Shown in pieces: positions 1 to 7,971 of a stretch of 51,872 bases of DNA. The notes below the pieces were generated by a model that ran no database searches, was not told the origin of the DNA, and saw nothing but the letters and a program-made list of their open reading frames with translations. Where the stretch lies: positions 1 to 51,872 of the forward strand of contig CASFPS010000007.1 of the NCBI GenBank assembly GCA_949296355.1. Reading direction: 5' to 3'. The translations under genes and the position numbers were made by a program. The stretch is from an uncultured bacterium. Lineage in GTDB: Bacteria; Cyanobacteriota; Vampirovibrionia; Gastranaerophilales; Gastranaerophilaceae. How positions within the stretch are numbered: the first letter of the stretch is position 1; each line of letters opens with the position of its first letter.

Positions 1-291
1 GATGGTACAGTTTCATCCTGGACATCAATCTCGGTAGCTGCAGAAACCGTAACAGATGAAGCAGCATACCAAGATGCTTACAACAAGTATGAATATGATA
101 CATATTTATATGACCAGAAGATCAAAGAAATCAACGCAAAAACAGAAATTATTCAACAGGAAGATAAGAACCTTGAATTAAAACTTCAAAGACTTGATAA
201 CGAAAGAACTCAGATTACAACAGAAATCGAAGCAGTAGAAAAAGTTATCAACGACAACATCGAATCTTCTTACAAAACCTTCTCAGGCTAA
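1..291 (+). CDS. C-terminal end of a coiled-coil protein, 5' part outside the window
   Basis: The open frame enters from the left edge and ends at the TAA at 289-291, giving 96 residues. It is rich in Y, K, E, Q and D. It contains a tyrosine-rich helix (AYQDAYNKYEYDTYLYDQK) followed by a predicted coiled coil with regular leucine and isoleucine spacing, and it ends in NIESSYKTFSG. There is no membrane segment in the visible part. I do not recognise a named family. The charged helical character resembles the two coiled-coil proteins at 44140 and 45175. A surface or exported protein is possible, but that is inference. No start can be given. Confidence 0.75.
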   Translation, partial: DGTVSSWTSISVAAETVTDEAAYQDAYNKYEYDTYLYDQKIKEINAKTEIIQQEDKNLELKLQRLDNERTQITTEIEAVEKVINDNIESSYKTFSG

Positions 292-1187
292 GGGTAAATG
301 AATTGAGTAGGTAAGCAAACCTACAAGCCGGAAGTATTTACCCCACGCACGTGGCAGTAAAAATGAACGACAGCGCGTATTCCTTCCCCAATCGGGGAAG
401 GCTAGGATGGGGAACGACACGACCCCTCACCCGAATTTCTAAGTTTCGCCCAAGCTCAACTTGAAATTCTACCCTCTCCCGCAAGGGGCGAGGTGAACCC
501 GACAGCAATTCAGGTCCTTTAGTTATATTTATTCTAGTCGAATATGAATCGAGAGCCCCTCGTCGGGGCTCTCGATTTTTATGTTAAATATTACAGCCCC
601 TCTCCCTAACCCTCTCCCCAAAGGGGCGAGGGGACGCGCGCTGATGTTCTATTAGTATTACCACCTCCCTATCCCTCTCCGGGGTAAATGTATTGGTTTG
701 GCAGGTAATTCTACAAGCAGAATGTTTTGCAGGGGCGAGGGAACACGTGCTAATATTCAACTACTGTCGCGATAATTGCGTTCAACTCTTCGATTTTAGA
801 GGGGACACGCATTGTCACTCGATTCATGTCACACCCAATGAGCGCCGTCGCATCTGCCCCCCTTGCGGGGGAAGTGACCGGAGGTCGAAGGGGGGTAAAA
901 CATGAAAACCTCACCCATCCTAACCTGCTTGGTTGTCGGCAATAAACGAGCTTACGGACTTTGCTCCCGCAAAGCTCCTTCACTCTCTGCCGACAATCCG
1001 CTTCCCTCAAAAGGGAAGGAACGCGCGTTGTTGTTCTATTAACGCAATTATTCTTGACTAAAAGAGATAAACTTGTTGTCTTACATCAAAACAAATCATT
1101 TACCCCTATATTTTCCCCACCCTTCTTAATATTTCTTGCGCAAACCTTATTTTTAAGTTACAATCAGAAAATAAAGAGGAGAGGTTT
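292..1187. repeat. Intergenic repeat cluster between the partial gene and the clp/ruvX operon
   Basis: About 0.9 kb without a credible gene; the short frames here run through repeats. It holds several copies of the CCCTCTCCCC/GGGGCGAGGG hairpin family (about 418-495, 598-640, 664-740, 850-1020). There are GGGTAAAT...ATTTACCC modules (about 292-340 and 682-731). A 9-bp inverted repeat TTGTCGGCA/TGCCGACAA lies at 933-941 and 988-996. Copies repeatedly end in CGCGC followed by TGTTCTATTA-like sequence. The final 100 bases are AT-rich and probably carry the promoter of the next operon. Confidence 0.7.
548..580 (+). terminator. Rho-independent terminator
   Basis: A 12-bp stem, ATCGAGAGCCCC paired with GGGGCTCTCGAT, with a 5-base loop is followed by five T. 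It lies about 257 bases after the stop of the partial gene and probably ends that transcript. Confidence 0.75.
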
Positions 1188-1460
1188 ATGTCAGACGATA
1201 AAGTCATAAAATTAGGTAAAAGAAGCAGAAGTAAAAAGACCGAGTCTGTTGAGCATCATCACGAAGGAATTCAGGAGCCAGTATATTGCAGTTTCTGCGG
1301 CAGACCTAATACACAGGTTATTAAGATGGTAAAAGGTCCGGGGGTAAATATTTGCTCCGAGTGCACAATGATTGCGGTTCAATACCTGATTCTTAATGAC
1401 AGAATGCTTTCGGCTGACGCCCAGCAAATTCTTGACGCATTCTGGGGCAAATGTAAATAG
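1188..1460 (+). CDS. Stand-alone ClpX-type zinc-binding domain protein
   Basis: 90 residues. After a basic N-terminus (KLGKRSRSKK) comes a C4 zinc finger of the ClpX type: CSFCGRPNTQVIKMVKGPGV, then ICSEC. It aligns with the first 45 residues of the full ClpX encoded at 10609 ([20 protein letters not shown], then ICDEC). No AAA+ module follows. A good ribosome binding site (AGAGGAGAGG) precedes the ATG. In ClpX this domain dimerises and binds substrates and adaptors, so this protein may act as an adaptor or a competitor of ClpX; that is inference. It opens a plus-strand operon that also encodes a Clp-N array. Truncated clpX is unlikely, since it has its own start, basic tail and a proper stop. 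Confidence 0.85.
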   Translation: MSDDKVIKLGKRSRSKKTESVEHHHEGIQEPVYCSFCGRPNTQVIKMVKGPGVNICSECTMIAVQYLILNDRMLSADAQQILDAFWGKCK

Positions 1461-1502
1461 AAACCCTTTATGCAGAAATATTAAGTCCGTTTGAGAGGTT
1501 TT

Positions 1503-3098
1503 ATGAACAAAATCCAAATAAAAGCAGAAATTCTGGCGACTTTGACAGCTTTAATGACTTCAAGCCAGCCGCAGGCATCCCTTATTACAGATTTGAAAAA
1601 TATTGAGGACAAAAAGACCGTTCTTGAAGTCTTAATCCGGGAGCTTGTCAGCGCAAATGAACAAAAAGCCGTCTTAATATGCTGGCTTTTAATGGAGCTT
1701 ATCGACAAAGATACTCTGAACGACGAATTATGGAATGTAATCAAGGCGCCAGAATACAATGACCATGTTAAAATGATTGCGTTTAATATGCTCAAGGATT
1801 TAGGGAATAAAATCGACTACGATGTAATAAGCGGATACTTTGAGCAGTTTAATGAGCTTATAAATAAAGAAACCAAGCAGCTTCTGGAAACTGCTATTAT
1901 GAATCCGGAAGCGCAGATTGATTTTATGGACTTTTTAAACGCCATAAATGACAATGATAAAATAATCCTGATAAAGTCGCTTGAAGAAGATTATGCTAAT
2001 GATGCGCTTGCAAATATTCTTATTCCCGTATTTTTATACTATATGGATTCCGAGGTCGGGTATACTGCTCTTGATATTCTCGGCAGAACAAAATCTCAAC
2101 TTGCTTATCATGCGCTGGAAAATGCTAAAACCTTTGCTCCTGATGAATTAAAGAATAAAATTAACAAAGCCGTATCAGAGCTTAAGATGTCCGGCATAAG
2201 AGTTGATAATACAGAGGAATTCTACAGAAATATCCTAAAAGAGTCAAAACCTTACAAAGTATATACTTCTTTTCCGGACGGACACGGAAATATGGCAATA
2301 ATATTTTCCAGAAACAGAGGAAACAGGACGCTGCAATTTTTAGCCATTGTAATTAATCCAAGATACGGAATACTCGATTCATTCGGATTTAATTCAATGA
2401 CAGAACAGGATTTTTATAAAATTGTAGATAAATTCTACAACTATCAGGAAAAATACGAGATTAACGCCGGAGTTGCAAAGTATTTGCTTGAACAGGCAGA
2501 GGAAAATTCGCATCTGAACGGTGAGCAAATACCTTATGAATACATATGCTGGCAGAGTATTCTCCTTGATATTGAGTCGGAAAAGCCTGCAATATATTTA
2601 GAGAAAAAAGAATTGAACCAGAAAGATATTGATAAATTATGTTTGAGTGAGTATGTTCAGAACTGGTTCTTTGACGAGATTACCTCCGAAGAATTTAAAG
2701 CCTTTATTGATAAGCTTTCTGCTGAATTCAGGGCAAATAATTTTAACGTGGATCTGGATAAATTCATTGCTGACAATTTTGACAGTATTTATAACGCTCA
2801 GGAACTTGCGTATAAGCTGATAACTTTTAACATTGCGGCATATTTGAGAATGCTTAAAGGGGATAAAGATTTAGCACAAATACTATATTCTTTAGGCTCA
2901 AATTACAGCTTTTTAACCAATATTTTGAGAAAAAGTATTTATGAATACTATGTCGGAAAGCGCTATATACTCAAAAATCAGAGAAAAGCTTCAAGTATTT
3001 TTGAGAAAAAAACACAGGGAAGTGCTAATGATTTTAAACTTTTGCAGCTTGATATGATAATATCAAGTATAGAAGCAAGGTGGGTTGATAATGCATAA
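1503..3098 (+). CDS. Large helical protein of unknown function, possibly HEAT-like
   Basis: 531 residues from the ATG at 1503, which has GAGAGG a few bases upstream; a TTG at 1491 is in frame but overlaps that site. The N-terminal half (about residues 1-230) is made of amphipathic helices of HEAT-repeat appearance. The centre (about 235-330) has a beta-looking stretch (YTSFPDGHGNMAIIFSRNRG, then LQFLAIVIN). The C-terminal part is helical again, ending ISSIEARWVDNA. There is no signal peptide, membrane segment or recognisable catalytic motif. It sits 42 bases after the ClpX-finger gene and overlaps the ruvX start, so it is co-transcribed with them. I do not recognise the family. Confidence 0.8.
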   Translation: MNKIQIKAEILATLTALMTSSQPQASLITDLKNIEDKKTVLEVLIRELVSANEQKAVLICWLLMELIDKDTLNDELWNVIKAPEYNDHVKMIAFNMLKDLGNKIDYDVISGYFEQFNELINKETKQLLETAIMNPEAQIDFMDFLNAINDNDKIILIKSLEEDYANDALANILIPVFLYYMDSEVGYTALDILGRTKSQLAYHALENAKTFAPDELKNKINKAVSELKMSGIRVDNTEEFYRNILKESKPYKVYTSFPDGHGNMAIIFSRNRGNRTLQFLAIVINPRYGILDSFGFNSMTEQDFYKIVDKFYNYQEKYEINAGVAKYLLEQAEENSHLNGEQIPYEYICWQSILLDIESEKPAIYLEKKELNQKDIDKLCLSEYVQNWFFDEITSEEFKAFIDKLSAEFRANNFNVDLDKFIADNFDSIYNAQELAYKLITFNIAAYLRMLKGDKDLAQILYSLGSNYSFLTNILRKSIYEYYVGKRYILKNQRKASSIFEKKTQGSANDFKLLQLDMIISSIEARWVDNA

Positions 3099-3489
3099 AG
3101 TTATGGCGCTTGATGTCGGGAAAAAACGTATAGGAGTTGCTTTAAGCGACTATTTGCAGGTAATTGCGACTCCGTGTGTTTGTATTGACAGAGAGCCGGA
3201 AGCAAAAGCGCTTGAAGAAATTGTTAAAATTGCAAAAGAAAACCGTGTAGAAAAAATTGTTGTAGGGGTTCCTATCAACATGGACGGGTCGTATGGCGCT
3301 CAGGCAAAGGATTGTATAGATTTTTCACAAAAATTAACCGGTTTTGATATAATATTAGAAGATGAACGTCTGACTTCCGAAGAAGCGGAAGAAAGGCTAA
3401 GGGAAAGAAAAGTTAATTTCAGGAAAAACAAGGGGCTTGTGGATATAGAAAGCGCCTGTATAATATTAGAACAGTATTTAGGGAAATGA
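3091..3489 (+). CDS. ruvX: RuvX/YqgF family putative pre-16S rRNA nuclease
   Basis: 132 residues from ATG 3091 (AAGGTGGG upstream; a TTG at 3085 is also possible). It has the RNase H-like fold signature of YqgF: ALDVGKKRIGVALSD at the N-terminus (catalytic Asp), VVGVPINMDGS in the middle, DERLTSEEAEE, and a C-terminal DIESACIILEQYL. The family processes the 5' end of 16S rRNA and was earlier proposed to resolve Holliday junctions. Its start overlaps the preceding stop, and it overlaps the DUF1292 gene by 4 bases. The ruvX-DUF1292 pair is a conserved neighbourhood in many bacteria. Confidence 0.93.
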   Translation: MHKVMALDVGKKRIGVALSDYLQVIATPCVCIDREPEAKALEEIVKIAKENRVEKIVVGVPINMDGSYGAQAKDCIDFSQKLTGFDIILEDERLTSEEAEERLRERKVNFRKNKGLVDIESACIILEQYLGK

Positions 3490-3776
3490 TTATGAGCGAT
3501 GAAATTCAGGAAACAGAACAGCAATACGTTGAAATTTACGGAGAAGACGGACAGATTATTAAGTGTGAAATCTATGATATTGTAGATTTTGAGGATAAAA
3601 CTTACGCTATGCTTCTGCCGCTTTCAGAGGATGAAAACGACGAGAATTCCGAAGTTATCGTTATGGAATATGTAGAAGACGGTGACGACGGGTATTTTAA
3701 GAATATAGAGGATGATACGGAATTCCGGCGGGTTTGCGAATATATTGAATCATTAGATGATGAAGAGGAAGAATAA
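3486..3776 (+). CDS. DUF1292 family acidic protein
   Basis: 96 residues, strongly acidic. The pattern IYGEDGQIIKCEIYDIVDFE, then KTYAMLLPL and VIVMEYVEDGDDG, with an acidic DDEEEE tail, is typical of DUF1292 (YrzB-like). Function is unknown in the family. Two ATGs (3486 and 3492) are close together; the first overlaps the ruvX stop as ATGA. Its place after ruvX matches the yrrK-yrzB order known from Firmicutes. Confidence 0.85.
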   Translation: MIMSDEIQETEQQYVEIYGEDGQIIKCEIYDIVDFEDKTYAMLLPLSEDENDENSEVIVMEYVEDGDDGYFKNIEDDTEFRRVCEYIESLDDEEEE

Positions 3777-3778
3777 GT

Positions 3779-5128
3779 TTGTTTGAACGATTTACTGAAA
3801 AAGCGGTTAATGTAGTTTCGGAAGCGCAAAATCTTGCAAAAGATATGGGCTGCAGTGAAGTTATGCCTGAGCATTTGTTTCTTGCGCTTATTAAGGATGC
3901 AAAAGGCGTTTCTTTAAAACTGTTTAGGATGTATAATGTTACATTTGATGCAGCTTTTGAGGAAGTAAAAAAATATGTAAAAGAATCCCCGAAACGTATA
4001 GAAAACATTCCGTTCAGCCATTCTTTTAAAGATATATTAAAACATACGCTGGATTTAGCAGCAAAATCAGGAAATACAAATATTTTATTTGAGCATATAT
4101 TCCTGACGGTTATCAGCGAGAAAAATTCTAATATTCAGGAAATTCTGAATAACTTCGGGTTTGATATCTATAATGCGCGTGATATTCTGACAAAACTCGT
4201 TCAGAAAAAAATTAAACGTCTTGAACACCCTGAAGCGGAAGAAGATGACGAGAAAAGCTCTTTTGAATCTGTATACGAAGGCGAAGCTTTGTCGGATGTT
4301 TTTGACAGAGCTGTCTCAAAGCTTTCTGCTGCAGGTTATGAAATATTAGGAACAGAGCAGATTATGGCTTCTATTCTGGAATCCGGTGATACAGAACTTG
4401 TTAACACTATTCACAAATACGGTTTGGATTCCGAAGTCTTTGAAAAGAAGCTTGCCGAGCAGAGTTCACGTTCTTCTGAATATGCGGATAAGAAGATAAT
4501 ATTCACTCCAAATGCTTTTCTGGTTATGAATTCAGCTTTACAAACCGCAAAAGAGCTTGGCTCTTCTGTAATTACACCTGAACATATTGTTTTAAGCATA
4601 CTAAAAATCAAGCGCGGGCTGGCTTATGATATTATTAAATCTCTGGGTATCAATAGCGAAAAGATGTCTGAGGATATTTTGAGACCGATAGAAAAGCAGA
4701 TGCCTGAGACGCTTACAATAATGAAGCTTGCTAAAGAAGAGGCAAGAAGAATCGGGCGCAATATTGTAGGAACAGAGATGTTTCTCTTAGGAATTATTGC
4801 AGAAGGAACCAGTGTTGCGTTTGAAGTTCTTAATGATCTTGAAATTACTCTAAAAGACGCGCGTATAGTTGTTGAAAATCTTGTCGGATATGGAAATGAG
4901 TATTTTGACAGGGAAATTACATTCACAAAACGTGCAAAAAAAGTTCTGGAAAAAGCCTGGTTGTCCGCGAAAAAATCTAACAAGCAAAAAATTGAAGCAG
5001 TTGATTTATTACTGGCAATCATTGATGTGCCGGATTCTCTTGCTATGAAAGCTTTAGACCAGCTGGGCGTTGATGCTGTAGAAATCAGGCATGGAATACA
5101 AAGCCGGAGTAAAAATTCAAGCAATTAG
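3779..5128 (+). CDS. Array of ClpC-type N-terminal domains without an AAA+ module
   Basis: 449 residues starting at TTG 3779 with an AGAGGAA site upstream; the start MFERFTEKA is the canonical ClpC N-terminus. Six helical half-repeats of the Clp_N type follow, near residues 1-70, 77-135, 160-225, 240-300, 312-370 and 380-440, each with a variant of the motif T/E-H-(I/L)-(F/V)-L-(A/S)-I-(L/I). This equals about three Clp_N domains. The protein ends after the last repeat, so no Walker motifs exist. Clp_N domains bind adaptors and substrates; an array could act as a substrate-recruiting or decoy factor for a ClpC/ClpA-type unfoldase (inference). It lies 2 bases behind the DUF1292 stop and 8 bases ahead of tilS. 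Confidence 0.85.
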   Translation: MFERFTEKAVNVVSEAQNLAKDMGCSEVMPEHLFLALIKDAKGVSLKLFRMYNVTFDAAFEEVKKYVKESPKRIENIPFSHSFKDILKHTLDLAAKSGNTNILFEHIFLTVISEKNSNIQEILNNFGFDIYNARDILTKLVQKKIKRLEHPEAEEDDEKSSFESVYEGEALSDVFDRAVSKLSAAGYEILGTEQIMASILESGDTELVNTIHKYGLDSEVFEKKLAEQSSRSSEYADKKIIFTPNAFLVMNSALQTAKELGSSVITPEHIVLSILKIKRGLAYDIIKSLGINSEKMSEDILRPIEKQMPETLTIMKLAKEEARRIGRNIVGTEMFLLGIIAEGTSVAFEVLNDLEITLKDARIVVENLVGYGNEYFDREITFTKRAKKVLEKAWLSAKKSNKQKIEAVDLLLAIIDVPDSLAMKALDQLGVDAVEIRHGIQSRSKNSSN

Positions 5129-5136
5129 AGTGCAGA

Positions 5137-6498
5137 ATGCAGAATATTGTTTCAAAAGTCATTGATTTTCTAAAAAAATACGATTTGCAGGATAAGACCA
5201 TTGTGGTGGGGTTTTCCGGCGGGTACGATTCAATGTGTCTTTTGGATGCTCTTTCTGAAATTAAGAATCAGCCGGAATTTTATGACTTGAATGTTATTGC
5301 GGCTCATTTTAACCACAACTGGCGCGGTGAAGAGGCGCTTAGAGAGCAGGAAGTCTGCAGGCTTTTTGCCAGTGCTAAAGGGTTTGAGTTTTTCACAAAA
5401 ACTGCTAAGAATAATATTAAAAAGACGGAAAACGATGCCAGAATAGCAAGATACGAGTTTTTTGAAGAAGCCTTTGAAGAATATGATGCTGATGCAGTAT
5501 TTACGGCGCACAACTATGATGACAATGCTGAGACTGTCTTATATAGAATTATTAAGGGAACAGGAATCTTAGGGCTAAAAGGTATTGCTGAAAAACGCGG
5601 GTATTTTTACCGTCCGCTTCTTTATATAAGGCGTTCTGAAATTTTGGAATACTGCAATGACAACAACCTTTCTCCGAACAACGATTCGTCAAATGCCGAT
5701 ATTCAGTACAAAAGAAACTATCTAAGGCTTAATGTTATTCCGTCTTTAGAGAAAATCAATTTGAATGTAAAGGAGGCAATTAATACGCTTTCTGATATTG
5801 CAAAAAGTGATAATGAAATAATAGAAGAGTATTTGAAGCCTTTGAGAGAAAAAGTTTTGTTAAGTGACGGGAAAATTTGTCCAAAAACCTACAGGGAGTT
5901 ATCCAAACCTGTAAAAATGCGGCTTTTACACGAATTTATCCAGAGTCTGGATTTAGATTATGATTACAAAAAAGTTTGTGAGATATATGATTTTATAGAG
6001 GCTAATATAACTCAAAGAAACGGTTCTACCAAGTCGCTTGCAACCGCAAAATGGCTTTATGCAGACGAAAAAACAATAGAGGTAATCCCGCCTAAAAAAG
6101 ACGTTCAGGAAGAAATCAGGAAAATGATTGAAGTCGAAGTAGGGGGAGAAGGCGGGTACACTTTTGACGACAAAGTATTTTCTCTTAAAAAATTTGTAGA
6201 AAAAGATTTGTTTGTTTTTCCTGAATCAACCTCAAAATTTGCTTATGTAGATTTTTCGCGGGTAAAATTCCCTCTAACTTTAAGGACAAGAAGAGACGGA
6301 GATGTAATTAGCCCGTTTGGAATGACAGGCAGCATGAAATTAAAGAAATATTTAAACGCCAAGGGTGTTCCGCGGCATTCGAGAGACAATCTGCTTCTCT
6401 TATGCTCGGATAATGAAGTTTTGTGGGTAGTAGGAGTCGGCTTGAGTAACAAAATATCTGTTAAAGATAAGCCTACGCACGTGATAGAAGTCGTGTAA
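5137..6498 (+). CDS. tilS: tRNA(Ile)-lysidine synthetase
   Basis: 453 residues. The PP-loop SGGYDSMCLL at about residues 28-37 binds ATP. AAHFNHNWRGEEALREQE and FTAHNYDDNAETVLYRIIKGTG are family-typical, and RPLLYIRRSEI precedes the central domain. The C-terminal TilS_C region is seen at about 375-430 (TLRTRRDGDVISPFGMTGSMK, then KKYLNAKGVPRHSRDN). The enzyme converts C34 of the AUA-decoding tRNA-Ile to lysidine, so it is essential. Spacing to the preceding gene is 8 bases and to hpt about 20, matching the widespread tilS-hpt order. Confidence 0.96.
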   Translation: MQNIVSKVIDFLKKYDLQDKTIVVGFSGGYDSMCLLDALSEIKNQPEFYDLNVIAAHFNHNWRGEEALREQEVCRLFASAKGFEFFTKTAKNNIKKTENDARIARYEFFEEAFEEYDADAVFTAHNYDDNAETVLYRIIKGTGILGLKGIAEKRGYFYRPLLYIRRSEILEYCNDNNLSPNNDSSNADIQYKRNYLRLNVIPSLEKINLNVKEAINTLSDIAKSDNEIIEEYLKPLREKVLLSDGKICPKTYRELSKPVKMRLLHEFIQSLDLDYDYKKVCEIYDFIEANITQRNGSTKSLATAKWLYADEKTIEVIPPKKDVQEEIRKMIEVEVGGEGGYTFDDKVFSLKKFVEKDLFVFPESTSKFAYVDFSRVKFPLTLRTRRDGDVISPFGMTGSMKLKKYLNAKGVPRHSRDNLLLLCSDNEVLWVVGVGLSNKISVKDKPTHVIEVV

Positions 6499-6519
6499 AC
6501 CTCAAAAACGGAGGACAAT

Positions 6520-7050
6520 ATGATAACAGAGAATGATTTAAAAATACTTTTTTCCAAAGAACAGATTCAAGAAGCTATTAAGGTTCTTGGGGATAGAATT
6601 AATAAAGATTATGCGGGGGAAGAACTGTTTTTAATATGCGTTTTAAAAGGTGCTGTAATGTTTATGACAGACCTTTCAAAGCATTTAAAAATGCCTGTTG
6701 ATATGGAATTTATAAGACTTTCAAGTTACGGCTCAGGATTTACTTCATCAGGTAAAGTTAATGCGGTTGACATTTCTCTTCCGGATTTGAACGAAAAAAA
6801 TGTTTTAATAGTAGAAGATATTATTGATACAGGGCATACTGCAAAATTTCTGGTAGATTTTATTAACCACAATTTTAAGACAAAGTCACTGAAATTCTGT
6901 TCGCTTCTGGATAAGAAGATTAAGCGGGAAGTCGATATTGACCCTGATTATTACGGGCTTGAAGTGGACGACAAGTTTCTTGTAGGCTACGGTCTTGACT
7001 ACGACGGGTTTTACAGAAATTTACCTTATATAGGTTATATCAAAATATAA
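6520..7050 (+). CDS. hpt: Hypoxanthine phosphoribosyltransferase
   Basis: 176 residues, the usual length. The PRPP-binding loop VLIVEDIIDTGHTA is at about residues 98-111, with FIRLSSYGSG upstream and VDDKFLVGYGLDYDGFYRNLPYIG at the end. It salvages hypoxanthine and/or guanine to IMP/GMP. A strong site (GGAGGA) precedes the ATG. It is the last gene of the operon; ftsH, often next in other genomes, is absent here. Confidence 0.95.
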   Translation: MITENDLKILFSKEQIQEAIKVLGDRINKDYAGEELFLICVLKGAVMFMTDLSKHLKMPVDMEFIRLSSYGSGFTSSGKVNAVDISLPDLNEKNVLIVEDIIDTGHTAKFLVDFINHNFKTKSLKFCSLLDKKIKREVDIDPDYYGLEVDDKFLVGYGLDYDGFYRNLPYIGYIKI

Positions 7051-7062
7051 TATTATATATAA

Positions 7063-7091
7063 TTGACAATTATAATTACACAATATATAAT
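7063..7091 (+). promoter_or_regulatory. Perfect consensus sigma-70 promoter without a downstream protein gene
   Basis: TTGACA at 7063-7068 and TATAAT at 7086-7091 are separated by 17 bases. The site begins 13 bases after the hpt stop, and no credible coding frame follows for about 880 bases. Transcription would start near 7098. Confidence 0.75.
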
Positions 7092-7097
7092 TAGTAT

Positions 7098-7275
7098 ATA
7101 AGGATATGTGTAAATTAGATTCTTTTAAAAAGGTATTTAATATGCTTTTAACCCTGTACGCTGCAAGAGTTTTGGCTCTGAGATGGGATAGAATCCTCTA
7201 TTGGTGCTGATTTTAGGCGTATTGATTTGGGGAGAAGTTTAGAAGTTTAGCAGTTGAGAAGGATTTAATAATTCT
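7098..7275 (+). ncRNA. Candidate structured RNA, 6S-like architecture
   Basis: Transcription from the consensus promoter would begin near 7098. Bases 7115-7125 (ATTAGATTCTT) can pair with 7259-7269 (AAGGATTTAAT) over 11 positions with two G-U pairs. Inside lie two AU-rich unpaired sides of about 25 bases each. An inner helix follows: CCC near 7152-7154 with GGG near 7229-7232, and TACGC 7157-7161 with GCGTA 7217-7221. There is also a small hairpin AGAG/CTCT at 7166-7179. The length (about 180), rod shape and central bubble resemble 6S RNA, which sequesters housekeeping RNA polymerase. The sequence alone does not prove identity, and no clear terminator is seen. Confidence 0.4.
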
Positions 7276-7279
7276 TTCA

Positions 7280-7930
7280 ACAGAAACTTCATTGCGTCTA
7301 ATATTCGCGCATTCCCCTCGCCCTCTAAGAATCACGTCATTGCGAGGGAACAACTATTCAGCCCGAAGCAATCCAGAACAAATCTTGCAATCAAAAACTG
7401 GCGTTTCTTCGCGCCCAATAACCGCACATTCACCTCGCCCCTTGCGGGAGAGGGAGCAGCTGTTCTTGAGAGGTGTAGGATGTGGTAAATCTGTGATTTA
7501 CCGCATCTAAATCATTTATTGTTTCGGTAATCAAAGATTACCAAAACCTACTAGCTGCTAACCAAACTCCGGCAATAGCACTACAGTTCTTGTCAGGTAA
7601 AACCTGACCTACAATTCTAAATAGTGAATAGAGAGAGAAAAAGGTGTTAATTGAGCAACGTTAGCGCGTTCCCTCTCCCCAAAGGGGCGAGGGAAAAACG
7701 ACTAACCCTCTCCCTTCACGCTTTTACCCGCTCCGTCCGCAAATCCGCTCTCCCAAGGCGAGGGGAAGTACCCACCAAAATACATTTCCCTCATAATGAC
7801 ATCAAGCTTGTAGTTTTACTTACCAACTTAAATACATTTACCCCATAATGACATCAAGCTTGTAGTTTCACTCCCCACTAAAAATACATTTCCCCCCCCC
7901 TCCGGATATTTACCCAGCTGATTGTTTCGG
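7280..7930. repeat. Intergenic repeat cluster upstream of the flavodiiron gene
   Basis: There is no credible gene. It contains an inverted, shortened copy of the TCATTGCGAGG element (about 7330-7415), CCCTCTCCCC/GGGGCGAGGG copies (about 7430-7460, 7665-7770), and adjacent CATTTACCCC modules at about 7785-7895. In the latter, a unit of roughly 55 bases with ATAATGACATCAAGCTTG occurs twice in a row. A run of ten C is present near 7892-7900. Confidence 0.7.
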
Positions 7931-7937
7931 TTATAAT
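7909..7937 (+). promoter_or_regulatory. Promoter of the flavodiiron gene
   Basis: TATAAT at 7932-7937 has a weak -35 box TTTACC at 7909-7914 with a 17-base spacer. The -35 box is the ATTTACCC end of a dispersed repeat module. The start codon follows 35 bases after the -10. Confidence 0.5.
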
Positions 7938-7971
7938 AGTTTTATAAATTATTTAAGCTTAGGAGTATGTT

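Noticed and set aside
1340..1350. GGGGGTAAATA in the zinc-finger gene as a repeat insertion
   Set aside because: The encoded KGPGVNIC aligns without a gap to ClpX, so the match is chance.
1188..1460. Stand-alone zinc-finger gene as a decayed clpX copy
   Set aside because: It has its own ribosome site, an intact frame, a basic N-terminal extension and no AAA+ remnants after the stop.
7292..7848. Short frames in the repeat cluster as genes
   Set aside because: They translate GC-rich repeats (HSPRPLR and similar), lack ribosome sites and recur in several spacers.
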